Positions 32,996 to 43,531 of a DNA stretch of 64,000 nt are shown in pieces. This DNA comes from Planctomycetota bacterium (GTDB lineage: Bacteria > Planctomycetota > UBA1135): assembly GCA_008501825.1 (NCBI GenBank), contig QQUA01000002.1, positions 358,695 to 422,694 of the forward strand, read 5' to 3'. The translations under genes were made by a program, and so were the position numbers. Under the pieces are notes generated by a model. That model ran no database searches and had not been told where the DNA came from. It saw only the letters and a list, made by a program, of their open reading frames with translations. The stretch's first letter is position 1. Every line of letters begins with the position of its first letter.

Positions 32996-35695
32996 TCATG
33001 GCACTTTTTTCACGGCTTGGAGGGGATCGATACGGCGGGCGCAACGGAATCCTTCATCATTGGAGAAGCGCTCCAGCAGTACATTGTAGGAGCTTTCGAT
33101 TCCGCCCTGGATCAGGACTTCATTGGGGAGCGAATAGCCGTTCCCTTTGCCAAATAAGACAAAGGAATCCCTGCGAAATTTACCAGCGGATTGTTCATAG
33201 TAAAGCGAACCGGTCACCTCGACGACGTTGCGAGGAAACAAATAAACGCCGTTTCGCGGGTTGACCACCGCCTCCTCCTCGTTCAAGGAGAACACCATTT
33301 GTCTCCAGTCAGCAAAGGATTTAGGACGAACGCCGGCCGGTACTGGCTCGAAGTAGCTCAGCTCTTGCCTGGTAAATCCAAGGTACGGATCGGCGGTCCG
33401 GCGGCTCCATTGGCGAAGGTTTTCATCCACCCACAAATAGTCCCATTCCGAATCCAGAATGAGTCGTTTGCCATGCCATTGGGCATACTGGTTGGCTTCG
33501 AACCAGGTCATCCCGGTGGCGGGCAGGGATTCCCATCCCTCTCCCCTTTGTTCCACCGGAGGCCATAACTTCGGCTCTTCCACCAAGCCGCTTTCCTGAA
33601 TGAAAGCGGCATACTCGCCCATGGAAACCGGAAAAGGATCGACCCAAAAGGCCGGCATATCCAAGGTTAGTACGGTTCGCTTCTTTCGAGCCACTTGATG
33701 CGGCACTCCGATTTCAAAGGTCCCGGCGGCGATCTCGACCATGCCTCGAGCTTCACCGGCTTCGCGGAAATGACGATCCTGCAAGGCTACGCTACGAAGC
33801 TCGCCGATGTCTCGAATCAAGCGCAGGAATTCGGCAGTTTTCCCCTCTCGGGTTTTGACGACGATTCTCACCATGCCCGGGGAAACGGTGAAAGGCTCCA
33901 GAGGGAAGGCGCCAACCCGTTCCGGCTCTTGGAAATTCAAACCCACCACTGAATGAGGTTCAGCCAAATATACTTCCGCCCCGGGGAAAGCTTCTTGATT
34001 CAAAATCTCAATCTTGGGCAAATATGGGGTCAATAGAATTTCTCCGGGTTCGGCATAATCCGGGGCCATGATCTGACCGATTTGAATCCATTCCATTGCG
34101 GAAGCGACTTGAGGATAATCCCGAACCGGGAATTCCAGAGCCTCCGCCTCGGGTTCGGTCATGATTCCGGTTCGAGCCAAAGCCCGTCCCTTGTCGGTCC
34201 AGGTCTTGCCGAGGGAGTTGAATTGATTCCTTAGTTCAACAAAACGGCCGTCGCTCTCTCCTCCGAATTCCAGCTCATAGGCGTTGCTATAGCTTCTCGC
34301 TTCCTGAACCGCCTCCACTTCGGGTACTTGGGATACCGGAAGCCGCTGGAAGTATTCAAGAGAATCGGCCAGGTTTTGCAACAAGGAAAGCCGCCGGCTG
34401 TCCCGAGTGCGACTCGCGTCCAGGGATATTCCGGCCCAAAGCAAAAGGGGAAATAAGGCGGCGGCGCTGAGAGCGAGCTTGTGCCGCTCGGCCCATCGCT
34501 GGGCTTTTTTCCACCAACCAGGTGGCCTGGCCAAAATGGCTTCGTGGTCCAAGAATCGTTGCAAATCCTCGGCCATTTCCACCGCGCTGGCATAGCGGTC
34601 CTGCGGCCGGCGCTCCATGGCCCGGTGACAGATGGTTTCCAAGTCGACCGGCACTTGAGGATTGACCGACCGCACTTTGCGGCTGTGGCCGCGACTGATA
34701 TTTTGCAGGATCTGTCGTTCCGTCTTGGCGGTAAACGGCCGCTTCAAAGTCAGCATCTCATAGAAAACGACTCCAAGAGAGTAAATGTCGGTGCGGCAAT
34801 CGATTTGCGTTTTTTGGGCCTCCACTTGCTCCGGACTCATATATTCCAAAGTTCCTTCTCGCTCTCCGGTTCGAGTAATACCGGTGCGATCCATGTCGCG
34901 GGCCAAACCGAAGTCGGTGACTTTCGGGCGGCCGTCTCGAGTCAGAAGAATATTGTGGGGCTTGATGTCGCGGTGAATGATGGATTGCTCATGAGCGTGG
35001 GCAAGAGCTTCCGCGATTTCCAGCGTGATTCGGGTAACGACTTCGAAAAAACTCCGCCCTCCAGTGCTGCGGAGAATTTCAGGCGTTCCTTTGGTCTTGC
35101 CGGCCGCTCGTTCGATCTCTTCCGCCAAGTTGGTGCCTTCGACGTATTCCAGCACCAGCAAGGGATTCCCTTGATGCACTAAATACTCTTCAAAATCGAC
35201 AATACCGGGGTGGCCCAATTTGGCCACCGCCTGGCCTTCCCGATCGAAGCGGGCCCGGTGAGTGGGAGCCAATCGCATGAAAGGTTGCAAAGCCTTCAAT
35301 GCCACCAGCTTTCGGCTTTCCTCATGGCGGGCCAAGTACACCACGCCCTTACCGCCCTGGCCGATTTCGTTGAGTACTTGATACGGGCCGACCTTGCCCA
35401 AGCCGAAGTCTCCCGGAGGGTCTTCGGACACCGAACCCGGCTCCAAATCTCCGTTGTTTTTTTCTCCCTCTGAAGTCAAATCCTCCTCTTCAAAAGGGAG
35501 GTCCTCGAGACTTCGGGGCGGATCGAGATAACCCTCGCTCGGTTTCTCGGCTTCCGCCAGCATCCGCTCCAACTCCCGACGGAGTTCTTGGTCATCTCCA
35601 CACCGGCGGTCGAGGAAAGCGGTCCGCTCATGCGCTGGAAGCTCCAACGCTTCGCCGAACAGATCGACTAGTTGTTCCCAGCGATCAGGATCCAT
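32996..35695 (-). CDS. Membrane Ser/Thr protein kinase with C-terminal SUMF1 (FGE-like) domain
   Basis: 899 residues. Residues 103-385 are a Hanks-type kinase: glycine loop I111-G-Q-G-G-K-G-V-V, Lys134, H241-R-D243-I-K-P-H-N, D261-F-G, and S-P-E-Q activation-segment end. One membrane helix spans about 406-425, so the kinase is cytoplasmic and the rest periplasmic. Residues about 660-895 form a SUMF1/formylglycine-enzyme-like fold (A-A-G-T-F-E-I-G, S-M-G-E-Y-A-A-F, G-M-T-W-F-E-A-N-Q-Y-A-Q-W, E-G-F-R-C-A-R-R), in such kinases probably a sensor or binding module. The first 100 residues resemble the acidic leader of planctomycete/acidobacterial sigma-linked kinases. The start overlaps the sigma factor stop by 11 bp. 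Confidence 0.88.
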   Translation of the reverse strand: MDPDRWEQLVDLFGEALELPAHERTAFLDRRCGDDQELRRELERMLAEAEKPSEGYLDPPRSLEDLPFEEEDLTSEGEKNNGDLEPGSVSEDPPGDFGLGKVGPYQVLNEIGQGGKGVVYLARHEESRKLVALKALQPFMRLAPTHRARFDREGQAVAKLGHPGIVDFEEYLVHQGNPLLVLEYVEGTNLAEEIERAAGKTKGTPEILRSTGGRSFFEVVTRITLEIAEALAHAHEQSIIHRDIKPHNILLTRDGRPKVTDFGLARDMDRTGITRTGEREGTLEYMSPEQVEAQKTQIDCRTDIYSLGVVFYEMLTLKRPFTAKTERQILQNISRGHSRKVRSVNPQVPVDLETICHRAMERRPQDRYASAVEMAEDLQRFLDHEAILARPPGWWKKAQRWAERHKLALSAAALFPLLLWAGISLDASRTRDSRRLSLLQNLADSLEYFQRLPVSQVPEVEAVQEARSYSNAYELEFGGESDGRFVELRNQFNSLGKTWTDKGRALARTGIMTEPEAEALEFPVRDYPQVASAMEWIQIGQIMAPDYAEPGEILLTPYLPKIEILNQEAFPGAEVYLAEPHSVVGLNFQEPERVGAFPLEPFTVSPGMVRIVVKTREGKTAEFLRLIRDIGELRSVALQDRHFREAGEARGMVEIAAGTFEIGVPHQVARKKRTVLTLDMPAFWVDPFPVSMGEYAAFIQESGLVEEPKLWPPVEQRGEGWESLPATGMTWFEANQYAQWHGKRLILDSEWDYLWVDENLRQWSRRTADPYLGFTRQELSYFEPVPAGVRPKSFADWRQMVFSLNEEEAVVNPRNGVYLFPRNVVEVTGSLYYEQSAGKFRRDSFVLFGKGNGYSLPNEVLIQGGIESSYNVLLERFSNDEGFRCARRIDPLQAVKKVP

Positions 35696-36278
35696 GGATC
35701 TCTTTATGCAGCCAGATCTTAGCCCAGGTCCACTTGCGCTCCGCAGTTCGCAGAGGCAGTCCGAGGATTTCGGCGATTTCCTTCATTTTGAAGCCGCCGA
35801 AGAAACGCAATTCGACTAAACGAACCATTTCAGGATCTTGCACTTGCAGTTTGCGCAAGGCTTCATCCAGATCGATAAGGTCTTCCCCGTTGCGCTGATA
35901 AAAGCCGGTGACTTGGTCCAGGGCGGCGGCTTCCAAGGGAACTCGCTTTTCCCCGGGCGTCCGCTTCAATCTGGCTTTGCTGCGAGCGTGATCGATCAGG
36001 AGGTTGCGCATGGCTTTCGCCGCCATGGCCTTCAAATGACCGAAGTTGGCCAGGTTTTGCCCGGAACGGCGGTTTACGATTTTGAGATAAGCTTCGTTAA
36101 CGAGGGCTGTGGGTTGCAGCGTGTGGTCCAGCTTCTGATTGCGCATGTAGCGCTGAGCCATAGCCCGCAACTCACCGTAAATTTGGGCGAAGGCCTCAGA
36201 ATCGGAGAAACCCTCCAAGGAGCTGTCACGGTCTCCGGGGTCAGGTTCCCCAAGCGGTTGTTGGTCGGCCGTTTCCAT
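35685..36278 (-). CDS. ECF sigma factor, Sig-70_X6 type
   Basis: 197 residues from ATG 36278; the open frame continues upstream to 36461, but the family normally begins about 20 residues before the E-L-R-A-M-A-Q-R-Y helix. Region 2 (L-Q-P-T-A-L-V-N-E-A-Y-L-K-I) and region 4 (V-E-L-R-F-F-G-G-F-K-M-K-E-I-A-E-I-L with a helix-turn-helix to R-T-A-E-R-K-W) are clear. H-T-L-Q-P-T-A-L-V-N-E-A-Y marks the Sig-70_X6 group found in Planctomycetota and Acidobacteriota, which is often encoded with Ser/Thr kinases. The 11-bp overlap with the kinase gene suggests the kinase controls this factor. Confidence 0.9.
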   Translation of the reverse strand: METADQQPLGEPDPGDRDSSLEGFSDSEAFAQIYGELRAMAQRYMRNQKLDHTLQPTALVNEAYLKIVNRRSGQNLANFGHLKAMAAKAMRNLLIDHARSKARLKRTPGEKRVPLEAAALDQVTGFYQRNGEDLIDLDEALRKLQVQDPEMVRLVELRFFGGFKMKEIAEILGLPLRTAERKWTWAKIWLHKEIHGS

Positions 36279-36447
36279 GGGCTTGTTCAGGTTGGATTCC
36301 AAGCTTGGGGGCGAGGGATGCAGGCGATCCCATAATAGGCGCGAATTATGCTTCCCCATGGTGCCGGTTCTGGATTTTGATGACTCCAACACCTTGAGGA
36401 AAACGGCCTGCCCCGAAGTATCCGCCATGAAATGGCGATTCCCCTCC

Positions 36448-36465
36448 AATTTTGTGCACAAAATT
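36448..36465. promoter_or_regulatory. Perfect 18-bp palindrome, operator candidate
   Basis: AATTTTGTGCACAAAATT is identical to its own reverse complement and lies 170 bp upstream of the sigma factor start. An 18-bp perfect palindrome is expected by chance well under once in a window of this size. It has the size and symmetry of a dimeric regulator site. Confidence 0.4.
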
Positions 36466-36603
36466 CCGGATTTTTTTGGCGCGATTGTCGCGCCACGACG
36501 TTTCCCCTTGAAAAGACCAGCGGACCCGTTTTGAGGGTCATGATCCCGTGTGGCTTAGGTCGAGCCGGGGGGAGTTCGCCTACCCACGGCAGCGGGATAT
36601 TTC

Positions 36604-36683
36604 GGCAAAACCAGCCTTTGGGGAGGTCCTCCCGGATGATACGGCGGGACAATGGCCCATGCTGCCCTTGGGTTGGTTTTGCC
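36604..36683. repeat. Long-range inverted repeat enclosing a hairpin
   Basis: GGCAAAACCAGCC (36604-36616) pairs with GGTTGGTTTTGCC (36671-36683), 12 of 13 bases complementary in Watson-Crick sense. The 54 bases between contain GGGAGG-T-CCTCCC. On the minus strand it would lie in the leader of the sigma factor transcript if that starts near here. The role is unknown. Confidence 0.4.
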
Positions 36684-36732
36684 ACCTAAACTCGAAGTTA
36701 GAACAAAATCTCCCGCCTCTCCTTCTATAACC

Positions 36733-36788
36733 AAAAAAAAGCCCGAAACCCACGCTCGAGGCGACGACCCTCAAGCGGAATTCCGGGC
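36733..36788 (-). terminator. Intrinsic terminator of the nar-act operon
   Basis: Read on the minus strand, 26 bases after the actF stop: GCCCGGAA, then an inner stem CTTGAGG...CCTCGAG, then TTCGGGC followed at once by a run of eight T. The outer arms pair with a one-base bulge, the inner arms with a short loop. Stem plus T tract at the end of a 13-gene unit is strong support. Confidence 0.8.
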
Positions 36789-36814
36789 AGCTAGCCAAAA
36801 AAGCAGCCTGCCTA

Positions 36815-37993
36815 CTAAGGAGTGTGGTAGTGCAAGCTGTGAGCCAGGCGCGGGTCGTCCAGACTGGCATGGGAAACCTGGCCTAAGTGCCGGAGACAAA
36901 GCCAGGCGAAAGCCGCCAAAGCTCCGACCACCGGGCCGACTTCCCACAAACCGATCGCCACCCCTCCGCTGACGGAAGGCCCGACTTGGCTGTACAAATC
37001 CAAAAGATGGCCGGCCAGGACGACGACCGACACTCGACTTAGAACGCTGCGTTTGCGGCAGGACCAGCGCGGCATCAAGACGATGAAGGGCACCAGCCAC
37101 TTCAGGATCAGGGTGCAACGGACCACCAGCCACCAAGCACCTTCCTGCCGTTTCACGAAGTAAGCGGTTTCCTCCGGGATGTCCACGTACCAGATCAGCA
37201 TGTACTGGCAGTACCAAAGGTATGCCCAGAACAGGCTCATGCAGAAAAGCAGTTTGCCGAGATCGTGGAGGTGTTCGGAGCGCAGCACTCCCTTCAAAGG
37301 GCCTGCCCGTTCCAGATGAAGCGCTAGGAGAATGGCCACCGCCAAGCCGGCGACTCCCATTCCGGCAAGCTGGTACAGGGCAAATATGGTGCTGAACCAG
37401 TGGGGCTCCAGAGACATGAGCCAGTCAAAGCTGGTCACTGAATAAGTGACCGTGAACACCAACATGAACACGGCGGAGGACCGCAGCACCCGGCCTTCGA
37501 AGGGCCAACTCTGGGAACCCCGCTCTTTGGAAAACCGCAGCAGGCGATTACCCAAAATCATCCACAACAAAAACGCCAAAATCAAACGAACGCTGAAACC
37601 GGTGGCGTTGAGGAAGCTCGATTTGTGCTGGAGCAATGGATCATGCTCCACCGCTGCCGGATGGGCCCACTCATAAAGATTGGATAGGCCGAACAGGAGC
37701 AAGATGCCCATGGCAAAGCCCAAGGGCAAACATCGAGCCATGGCTTCCGGAACACCTTGCAGGGGTGCTGCCCACTGGGCCCTGGCCAGGTACAAAAGAG
37801 CCAGGAAGACCATGCCGGAAAGAGCAAGGGAAGTCACCAATTGCATGCTGATCAAATATCCTCCCCACACCCGATGGGGTGAGAAGAACAAACCGGCGAC
37901 GAAGACCGCTCCTCCGGCGGCGGCCAGCAGGCTTAGCCAACGGCTTAAATGGTTTTCCATCCGGTAAGAATCGTTTGACCTTTGCTGGCTCAT
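36815..37993 (-). CDS. actF: Alternative complex III subunit ActF
   Basis: 392 residues with about ten hydrophobic segments (for example V-F-V-A-G-L-F-F, L-A-L-S-G-M-V-F-L-A-L-L-Y, L-I-L-A-F-L-L-W-M-I-L-G, A-V-F-M-L-V-F-T-V-T-Y-S-V). ActF is the second NrfD-like quinone-site membrane subunit of alternative complex III, which oxidises quinol and reduces periplasmic cytochrome c or an oxidase. T-S-F-D-W-L-M-S-L-E-P-H-W-F-S-T is a family landmark. It is the last gene of the operon: its start overlaps actE by 4 bp, and the terminator follows the stop. ActG is not seen. Confidence 0.88.
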   Translation of the reverse strand: MSQQRSNDSYRMENHLSRWLSLLAAAGGAVFVAGLFFSPHRVWGGYLISMQLVTSLALSGMVFLALLYLARAQWAAPLQGVPEAMARCLPLGFAMGILLLFGLSNLYEWAHPAAVEHDPLLQHKSSFLNATGFSVRLILAFLLWMILGNRLLRFSKERGSQSWPFEGRVLRSSAVFMLVFTVTYSVTSFDWLMSLEPHWFSTIFALYQLAGMGVAGLAVAILLALHLERAGPLKGVLRSEHLHDLGKLLFCMSLFWAYLWYCQYMLIWYVDIPEETAYFVKRQEGAWWLVVRCTLILKWLVPFIVLMPRWSCRKRSVLSRVSVVVLAGHLLDLYSQVGPSVSGGVAIGLWEVGPVVGALAAFAWLCLRHLGQVSHASLDDPRLAHSLHYHTP

Positions 37994-38595
37994 TGGGTTG
38001 CCTCCGGCGGCTCTTCTTGCGTCTTGGCCTTAGAAGCTTGTAATTCCCGAAGGAATCGAATCACGGCCCACCGCTCGGCCGGGTCCAGTTGGGCGCGATA
38101 AGGGGCCATGTTTCCCTGCCCGTAGCTGAGCACGTGGTAAAGGCTGCCGTCGGGAAGCTGAACTGCCCGGGGAGCGTGCAGGGAAGGAGGAGGCAACATG
38201 CCGCGCTGCACCACCGCCCCGTCTCCGTCGCCGGAGATTCCGTGGCAGGTAGCACAGTAGATGCCGTACAAGCTTCGTCCAAATTCCGCCGCCTTGGCTG
38301 GATCTTCCACCGGCGGCAGTTGCAACGTTTCACCGGCAAGTTTTTGGCCTTCCGCTCCCTCGGGGAAATGGAGGATTTCTCCGTGAACCGGCACCACCCC
38401 TGCTTGCAAGCCCTGCATGGTCTTGCCGTCTTCGAAAACCGGACTCGAACTGAAGCTTTCTGAAGCTTGGGAGTAAACCATCTCCGGGAGAAATTCCAAG
38501 CCCCGTTGATTTGGATCCCGGTGATCCAAAGTCTGGAGGCAGGCGAAAGCCACCGCCAGCACACCGATGGAAACCATCCACTTGACTCGATTCAT
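37990..38595 (-). CDS. actE: Alternative complex III mono-haem cytochrome c subunit ActE
   Basis: 201 residues from ATG 38595, which overlaps the actD stop by 4 bp. An N-terminal hydrophobic anchor or signal (residues about 7-20, with Cys19 as a possible lipid site) is followed by R-G-L-E-F-L-P-E-M-V-Y-S, a segment typical of ActE. One haem c site, C114-A-T-C117-H118, lies in Y-G-I-Y-C-A-T-C-H-G, with a likely axial Met in G-Q-G-N-M-A-P-Y. ActE carries electrons in the periplasmic part of the complex to the acceptor. The C-terminus is charged and probably flexible. Confidence 0.9.
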   Translation of the reverse strand: MNRVKWMVSIGVLAVAFACLQTLDHRDPNQRGLEFLPEMVYSQASESFSSSPVFEDGKTMQGLQAGVVPVHGEILHFPEGAEGQKLAGETLQLPPVEDPAKAAEFGRSLYGIYCATCHGISGDGDGAVVQRGMLPPPSLHAPRAVQLPDGSLYHVLSYGQGNMAPYRAQLDPAERWAVIRFLRELQASKAKTQEEPPEATQ

Positions 38596-39115
38596 TGCAC
38601 TTCCCCAGCTCGGGTCCAAGCTTCGACCGCGTGATGTTGTTGCCATAGCCCTTCCACGAAGCCCGGAGGAAGCGAAGCATCTTGGACTTCCACCATCAGC
38701 AAAAACCGATCGTCGGAGATTCTCGGGTGCGGGACTTTTCGGTTCTTGCCCGGGTAAAGCCGGGATCGCCAAAACAGGGCGGCCACAGTTCCCAGGCCGG
38801 CGCACAGCACCAACATTTCGAAGGCCACCGGCATAAAGGCGGGCAGCGAATCGAACGGCTTACCGCCGACGTTGATCGGCCAATCGACCGCCGAGGTCCA
38901 ATATTGGAAAAACATGGCCAGGCCGAGACCGAAGGTGCCGCCGGCCAAGGTAACGAAAGGCAGCTTGGATCTCGAAATCCCGAGGATTTCACCGATTTCG
39001 TGAACCGGATACGGAGAGTAGGCCTCGACTACCTTGAGGTTGTGACTGCGGCAACTTCTTGCAGCTTGCAGGAAGTCCTGCTCGCTTTCGAACTTCGCGT
39101 AATGGAATCGAGAAC

Positions 39116-39119
<4 letters not shown>
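38592..39119 (-). CDS. actD: Alternative complex III subunit ActD (DUF3341)
   Basis: 175 residues, DUF3341. The N-terminal soluble part has F-L-Q-A-A-R-S-C-R and V-E-A-Y-S-P-Y-P-V-H, a hallmark of ActD, then two membrane helices (about residues 55-75 and 95-115: G-L-G-L-A-M-F-F-Q-Y-W and M-P-V-A-F-E-M-L-V-L). D-W-P-I-N-V-G-G-K-P between them is also conserved. ActD has no cofactor and packs against ActC and ActF. Both ends overlap the neighbouring genes by 4 bp. Confidence 0.92.
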
Positions 39120-40496
<1,377 letters not shown>

Positions 40497-40504
<8 letters not shown>

Positions 40505-43500
40505 GGTGATGGTCTCCCCGATCTTCTTGCTTTCGAACCTTGGCCAAGTAGTGGACGCCTGGTTGAATGTCCAGCTCCTCCAAGAGGTCGTAGGACCTCG
40601 AGTTATTCCGGAACTTCGAAATCAAACTTTCCGGATCGTTCAAATCGCCGAAAACGATGGCTTGGCTGGGACAACTTTGCTGGCAAGCCATTTGGATTTC
40701 TCCGTCCTCCAATGGGCGCCCGTTTCTTCTTGCCTCCGCTTTGGCATCTTGAATCCGCTGAACGCATAGGGTGCATTTCTCCATGACGCCCCGGCTTCGA
40801 ACGGTCACGTCCGGGTTCAGGGATAGGTTTTGCAGTTGATCTTCTCTCGGATAGTCGAACCAATTAAACCGCCGGACCTTGTACGGGCAGTTGTTGGCGC
40901 AATAACGGGTACCCACGCACCGGTTGTATACCTGTTGATTCAGGCCCTCCTCGCTGTGGGTGGTCGCAAGCACCGGACAAACTGTCTCGCAAGGCGCTTT
41001 GGAGCAATGCTGGCACATGACCGGCTGGTGATGAGACTGAAGCTGATCTCCTTCTCCTTCGAAATAGCGATCAATCCGAATCCAGCTCATCTCCCGATGT
41101 CGAAGGACTTCGTCCTTACCCACCACCGGCACGTTGTTCTCCACCTGGCATGCAATCACGCAGGAAGAGCAACCGGTGCAGGCGTTCAAATCCACCGCCA
41201 TGCCCCACCGCTTTCCTTCATAAGGATGATCGTCCGGCCAAAGGTCTTTATAGACGTGATGCTTGGAACCATGTTCCTGTTCCGTCTGACCTTGAACCTC
41301 GGCGAGAGGTAGCACCCGCACCACGTCTCGTACCTCACCACCCTTAGGAGCTAAGTGAGGCGGAAGTTCCATCCGGTGATGGTCCTGGGTGCAAGCAAGC
41401 TTGTGCGAGCCTCCAAGCTTGACCAGAGAAACTTCATGAGCGGAAAAGCGTCGTTGCTGGTTCTTCCAAGCAATCCAGGAAGAAACGCTTTGGCCGACCT
41501 GACCGCCGGCGGCCACCGTGGGTTTGGACTGCATCCATTCCGGTCCGATGTCAGCGAAGCGATCGGTTCCCTTGCGCCCGTAGCCCAAAGCCACTGCCGC
41601 GATTTGAGGATGGAGCCCTACCTGAACCAGGACCGGAATCTCAAAACTGCCGATTTCTCCTTCCACCCGCACTCGATCCCCGGTTTCCAGCCGGAGTTTG
41701 GAGGCGGTTTCCGGGGCCAGGGACAGGTAGTTGTCCCAGCAAACTTTGGTCACCGGATCGGGAAGTTCGTGCAACCAGGGATTGTGGGCGTGGCGCCCAT
41801 CCTGCATGGCAGGGTTGGAATAAAGCACCAACTGGAGCTTCCCTTCCGAGAGCTCGGTTTCGGAGTCGGGGGCCGGAAGCTCTACCCTTTGGAATTCCTT
41901 CTTGCCCGCCGGCTCGATCCCCTTGGCGGCATAAACACCTCTTTGCAAGTTGCGGTCGAACCAAGCTTCGAAGGCTTCGCCAGCGTTCTCGGTCGGATAG
42001 ATTTTCTCACGCCAGAACTTCTTGAGCAGTTCCACATCCTCCGCAGCAGCTCCTCGCCAGGAAGCCAGACAATGGCGCAGGCTGCGACCGGCAAACAAGC
42101 CCGGCAATAGCGGTTGACTAAAGCTGTACACGCCTTCCACCGGCTGATGATCGTCCCAGCGTTCGAGATCGTGAGATTCCGAAACCAGCCAGGTGGCCAA
42201 AGGCGAAGTTTCATCTTCGTGACGGCTCAAATAAACGATGTGGCCGGCCTTTTTGAGCGCTTCTTCCCAGTCGGGCAGGTCGTAGACCGGATTGCACCCT
42301 TGCACGATGAGCAGATCGACCCCGCCGTTTTCGAGTTCCTGGCGAAGTTGGTGAAGATCGCGATCGCTTCCTTGCCATTGCAAGGACGGGCGGCTGACAT
42401 CCAGCGTCCGGCCATAACCGTTCAAGTGCTGATTGATCTGATTGACCAATAGTTGTTGCCGCACTTCATTGCTGTCGGAGATCACCAGAGCCGCACCCTT
42501 GGCCGCCGACAGTTCTTTCAATAACTGATCCAAGCGTTCGATCAAGAGCGCCGGCAAGCCGGGATTGCTTCGCTCTTGCCCGGCCAAGCGATCGCTGAGA
42601 TAAGTCAACGCCGCATTCTCTTCCCAGGGAGCAATCCGGGTCCGAACGTCAGCGTTCCCGCCGCTAAGACTTAGATTCGCTTCGAATTGCCAGTGCCGCA
42701 GCAACTTGCTTCGACTGCCTTCCGGCCGCCGTGCCCGGGCATATTGCTTGGCGAATTCCACTGGAGAAACCCAGGTGGACAAGAAATCTGCTCCGAAGGA
42801 AACCAAGACTTCGGCTCGGTCCAGGCGATAGCGTGGAAGCCCTCGGACTCCATGAGTCATTTGATGAGCTTCGAGGATGGCGGACCGCGAAATGCCGTCA
42901 TACATGACGTGGCGGCCGTCAGAACACTGCTCCAAGCAAGCTTGAATTTGGCTTAAAGTGCTGGGGCTGTTCACGGTTCCGGTAAGAAACCGGATCTTTC
43001 CGCTGCTACGCAAATTTTGGAATAAATCCCGGAGCTGCAAGTCCAGCAGTTCTTCGCTGAGCGGTCCCTCAGGGCCACGGGCTCCTTGAAGGCGCTTGGA
43101 GTCATACAAACCCAACAAACTTGCCTGACACGCCGGACAAAGACCGCCTTGGGAAACGGGATGCCCCGGATTCCCCTCCAGCTTCACCGGCCGGCCGTCC
43201 CGGCAGCGAACCAGAGCTCCACAACCTGCCCCGCATGCCATGGACGTGGTGGCAACCCAATAGGCTCTGCCCGGAATCATTTCCGGAGCGGTTTGCACCA
43301 GAGGCAAGGCAGTTTGAGGTTTGCCGCGACTGCAGGCTCCGGCGGTAGCGGCGAAACTAAAACCGGCGAGGCGGAGAAAGGACCGCCGGGAGGAAGATTT
43401 CCCTTCCTCGATTTCATCCAAAACTCGAGCAATCGAGGGATTGAGATCGGAAGGGTTTTCCGGCAGGGCGTCCGCTTTCCGGGAACTTTTCACTTGCGCG

Positions 43501-43520
43501 TCTCGCTGAATGTTCTTCAT
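40497..43520 (-). CDS. actB: Alternative complex III subunit ActB (molybdopterin-fold plus iron-sulphur ferredoxin)
   Basis: 1007 residues from ATG 43520 (a start 8 codons earlier would overlap actA). A Tat-like S-R-R-S-F-L-R-L-A motif lies near residue 45 with a Cys at A-G-A-C-S. The ActB1 part (about 60-700) has a molybdopterin-oxidoreductase fold with a C-x2-C-x3-C-like group M-A-C-G-A-G-C. The ActB2 part (about 720-970) has ferredoxin clusters: C-T-G-C-S-S-C-V-I-A-C, C-Q-H-C-S-K-A-P-C-E-T-V-C-P, C-A-N-N-C-P-Y and C-T-L-C-V-Q-R-I, ending C-Q-Q-S-C-P. It passes electrons from the quinol site to the haems of ActA and ActE. Confidence 0.93.
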
Positions 43521-43531
43521 GGCCGAGAAAC

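Larger units (their letters stand above)
36279..36814. other. 536-bp non-coding region with several dyad symmetries
   Basis: No convincing gene. It contains a perfect 18-bp palindrome (36448-36465), a 7-bp stem GGCGCGA-TTG-TCGCGCC (36478-36494) directly after a seven-T run, a GACCC/GGGTC hairpin (36523-36539), a 13-bp inverted repeat with one mismatch enclosing a GGGAGG/CCTCCC hairpin (36604-36683), and the operon terminator (36733-36788). It separates the sigma/kinase pair from the nar-act operon, both on the minus strand, so it probably contains the promoter of the sigma factor gene. Confidence 0.55.

Noticed and set aside
36471..36494. T run plus GGCGCGA/TCGCGCC stem as a terminator
   Set aside because: On the plus strand the T run comes before the stem, and on the minus strand the stem is followed by A, so neither orientation is a standard terminator.
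36287..36685. Open frames (both strands) in the non-coding region between the sigma factor and the operon terminator
   Set aside because: They run through several dyads, have no ribosome site or known motif and overlap each other on opposite strands.
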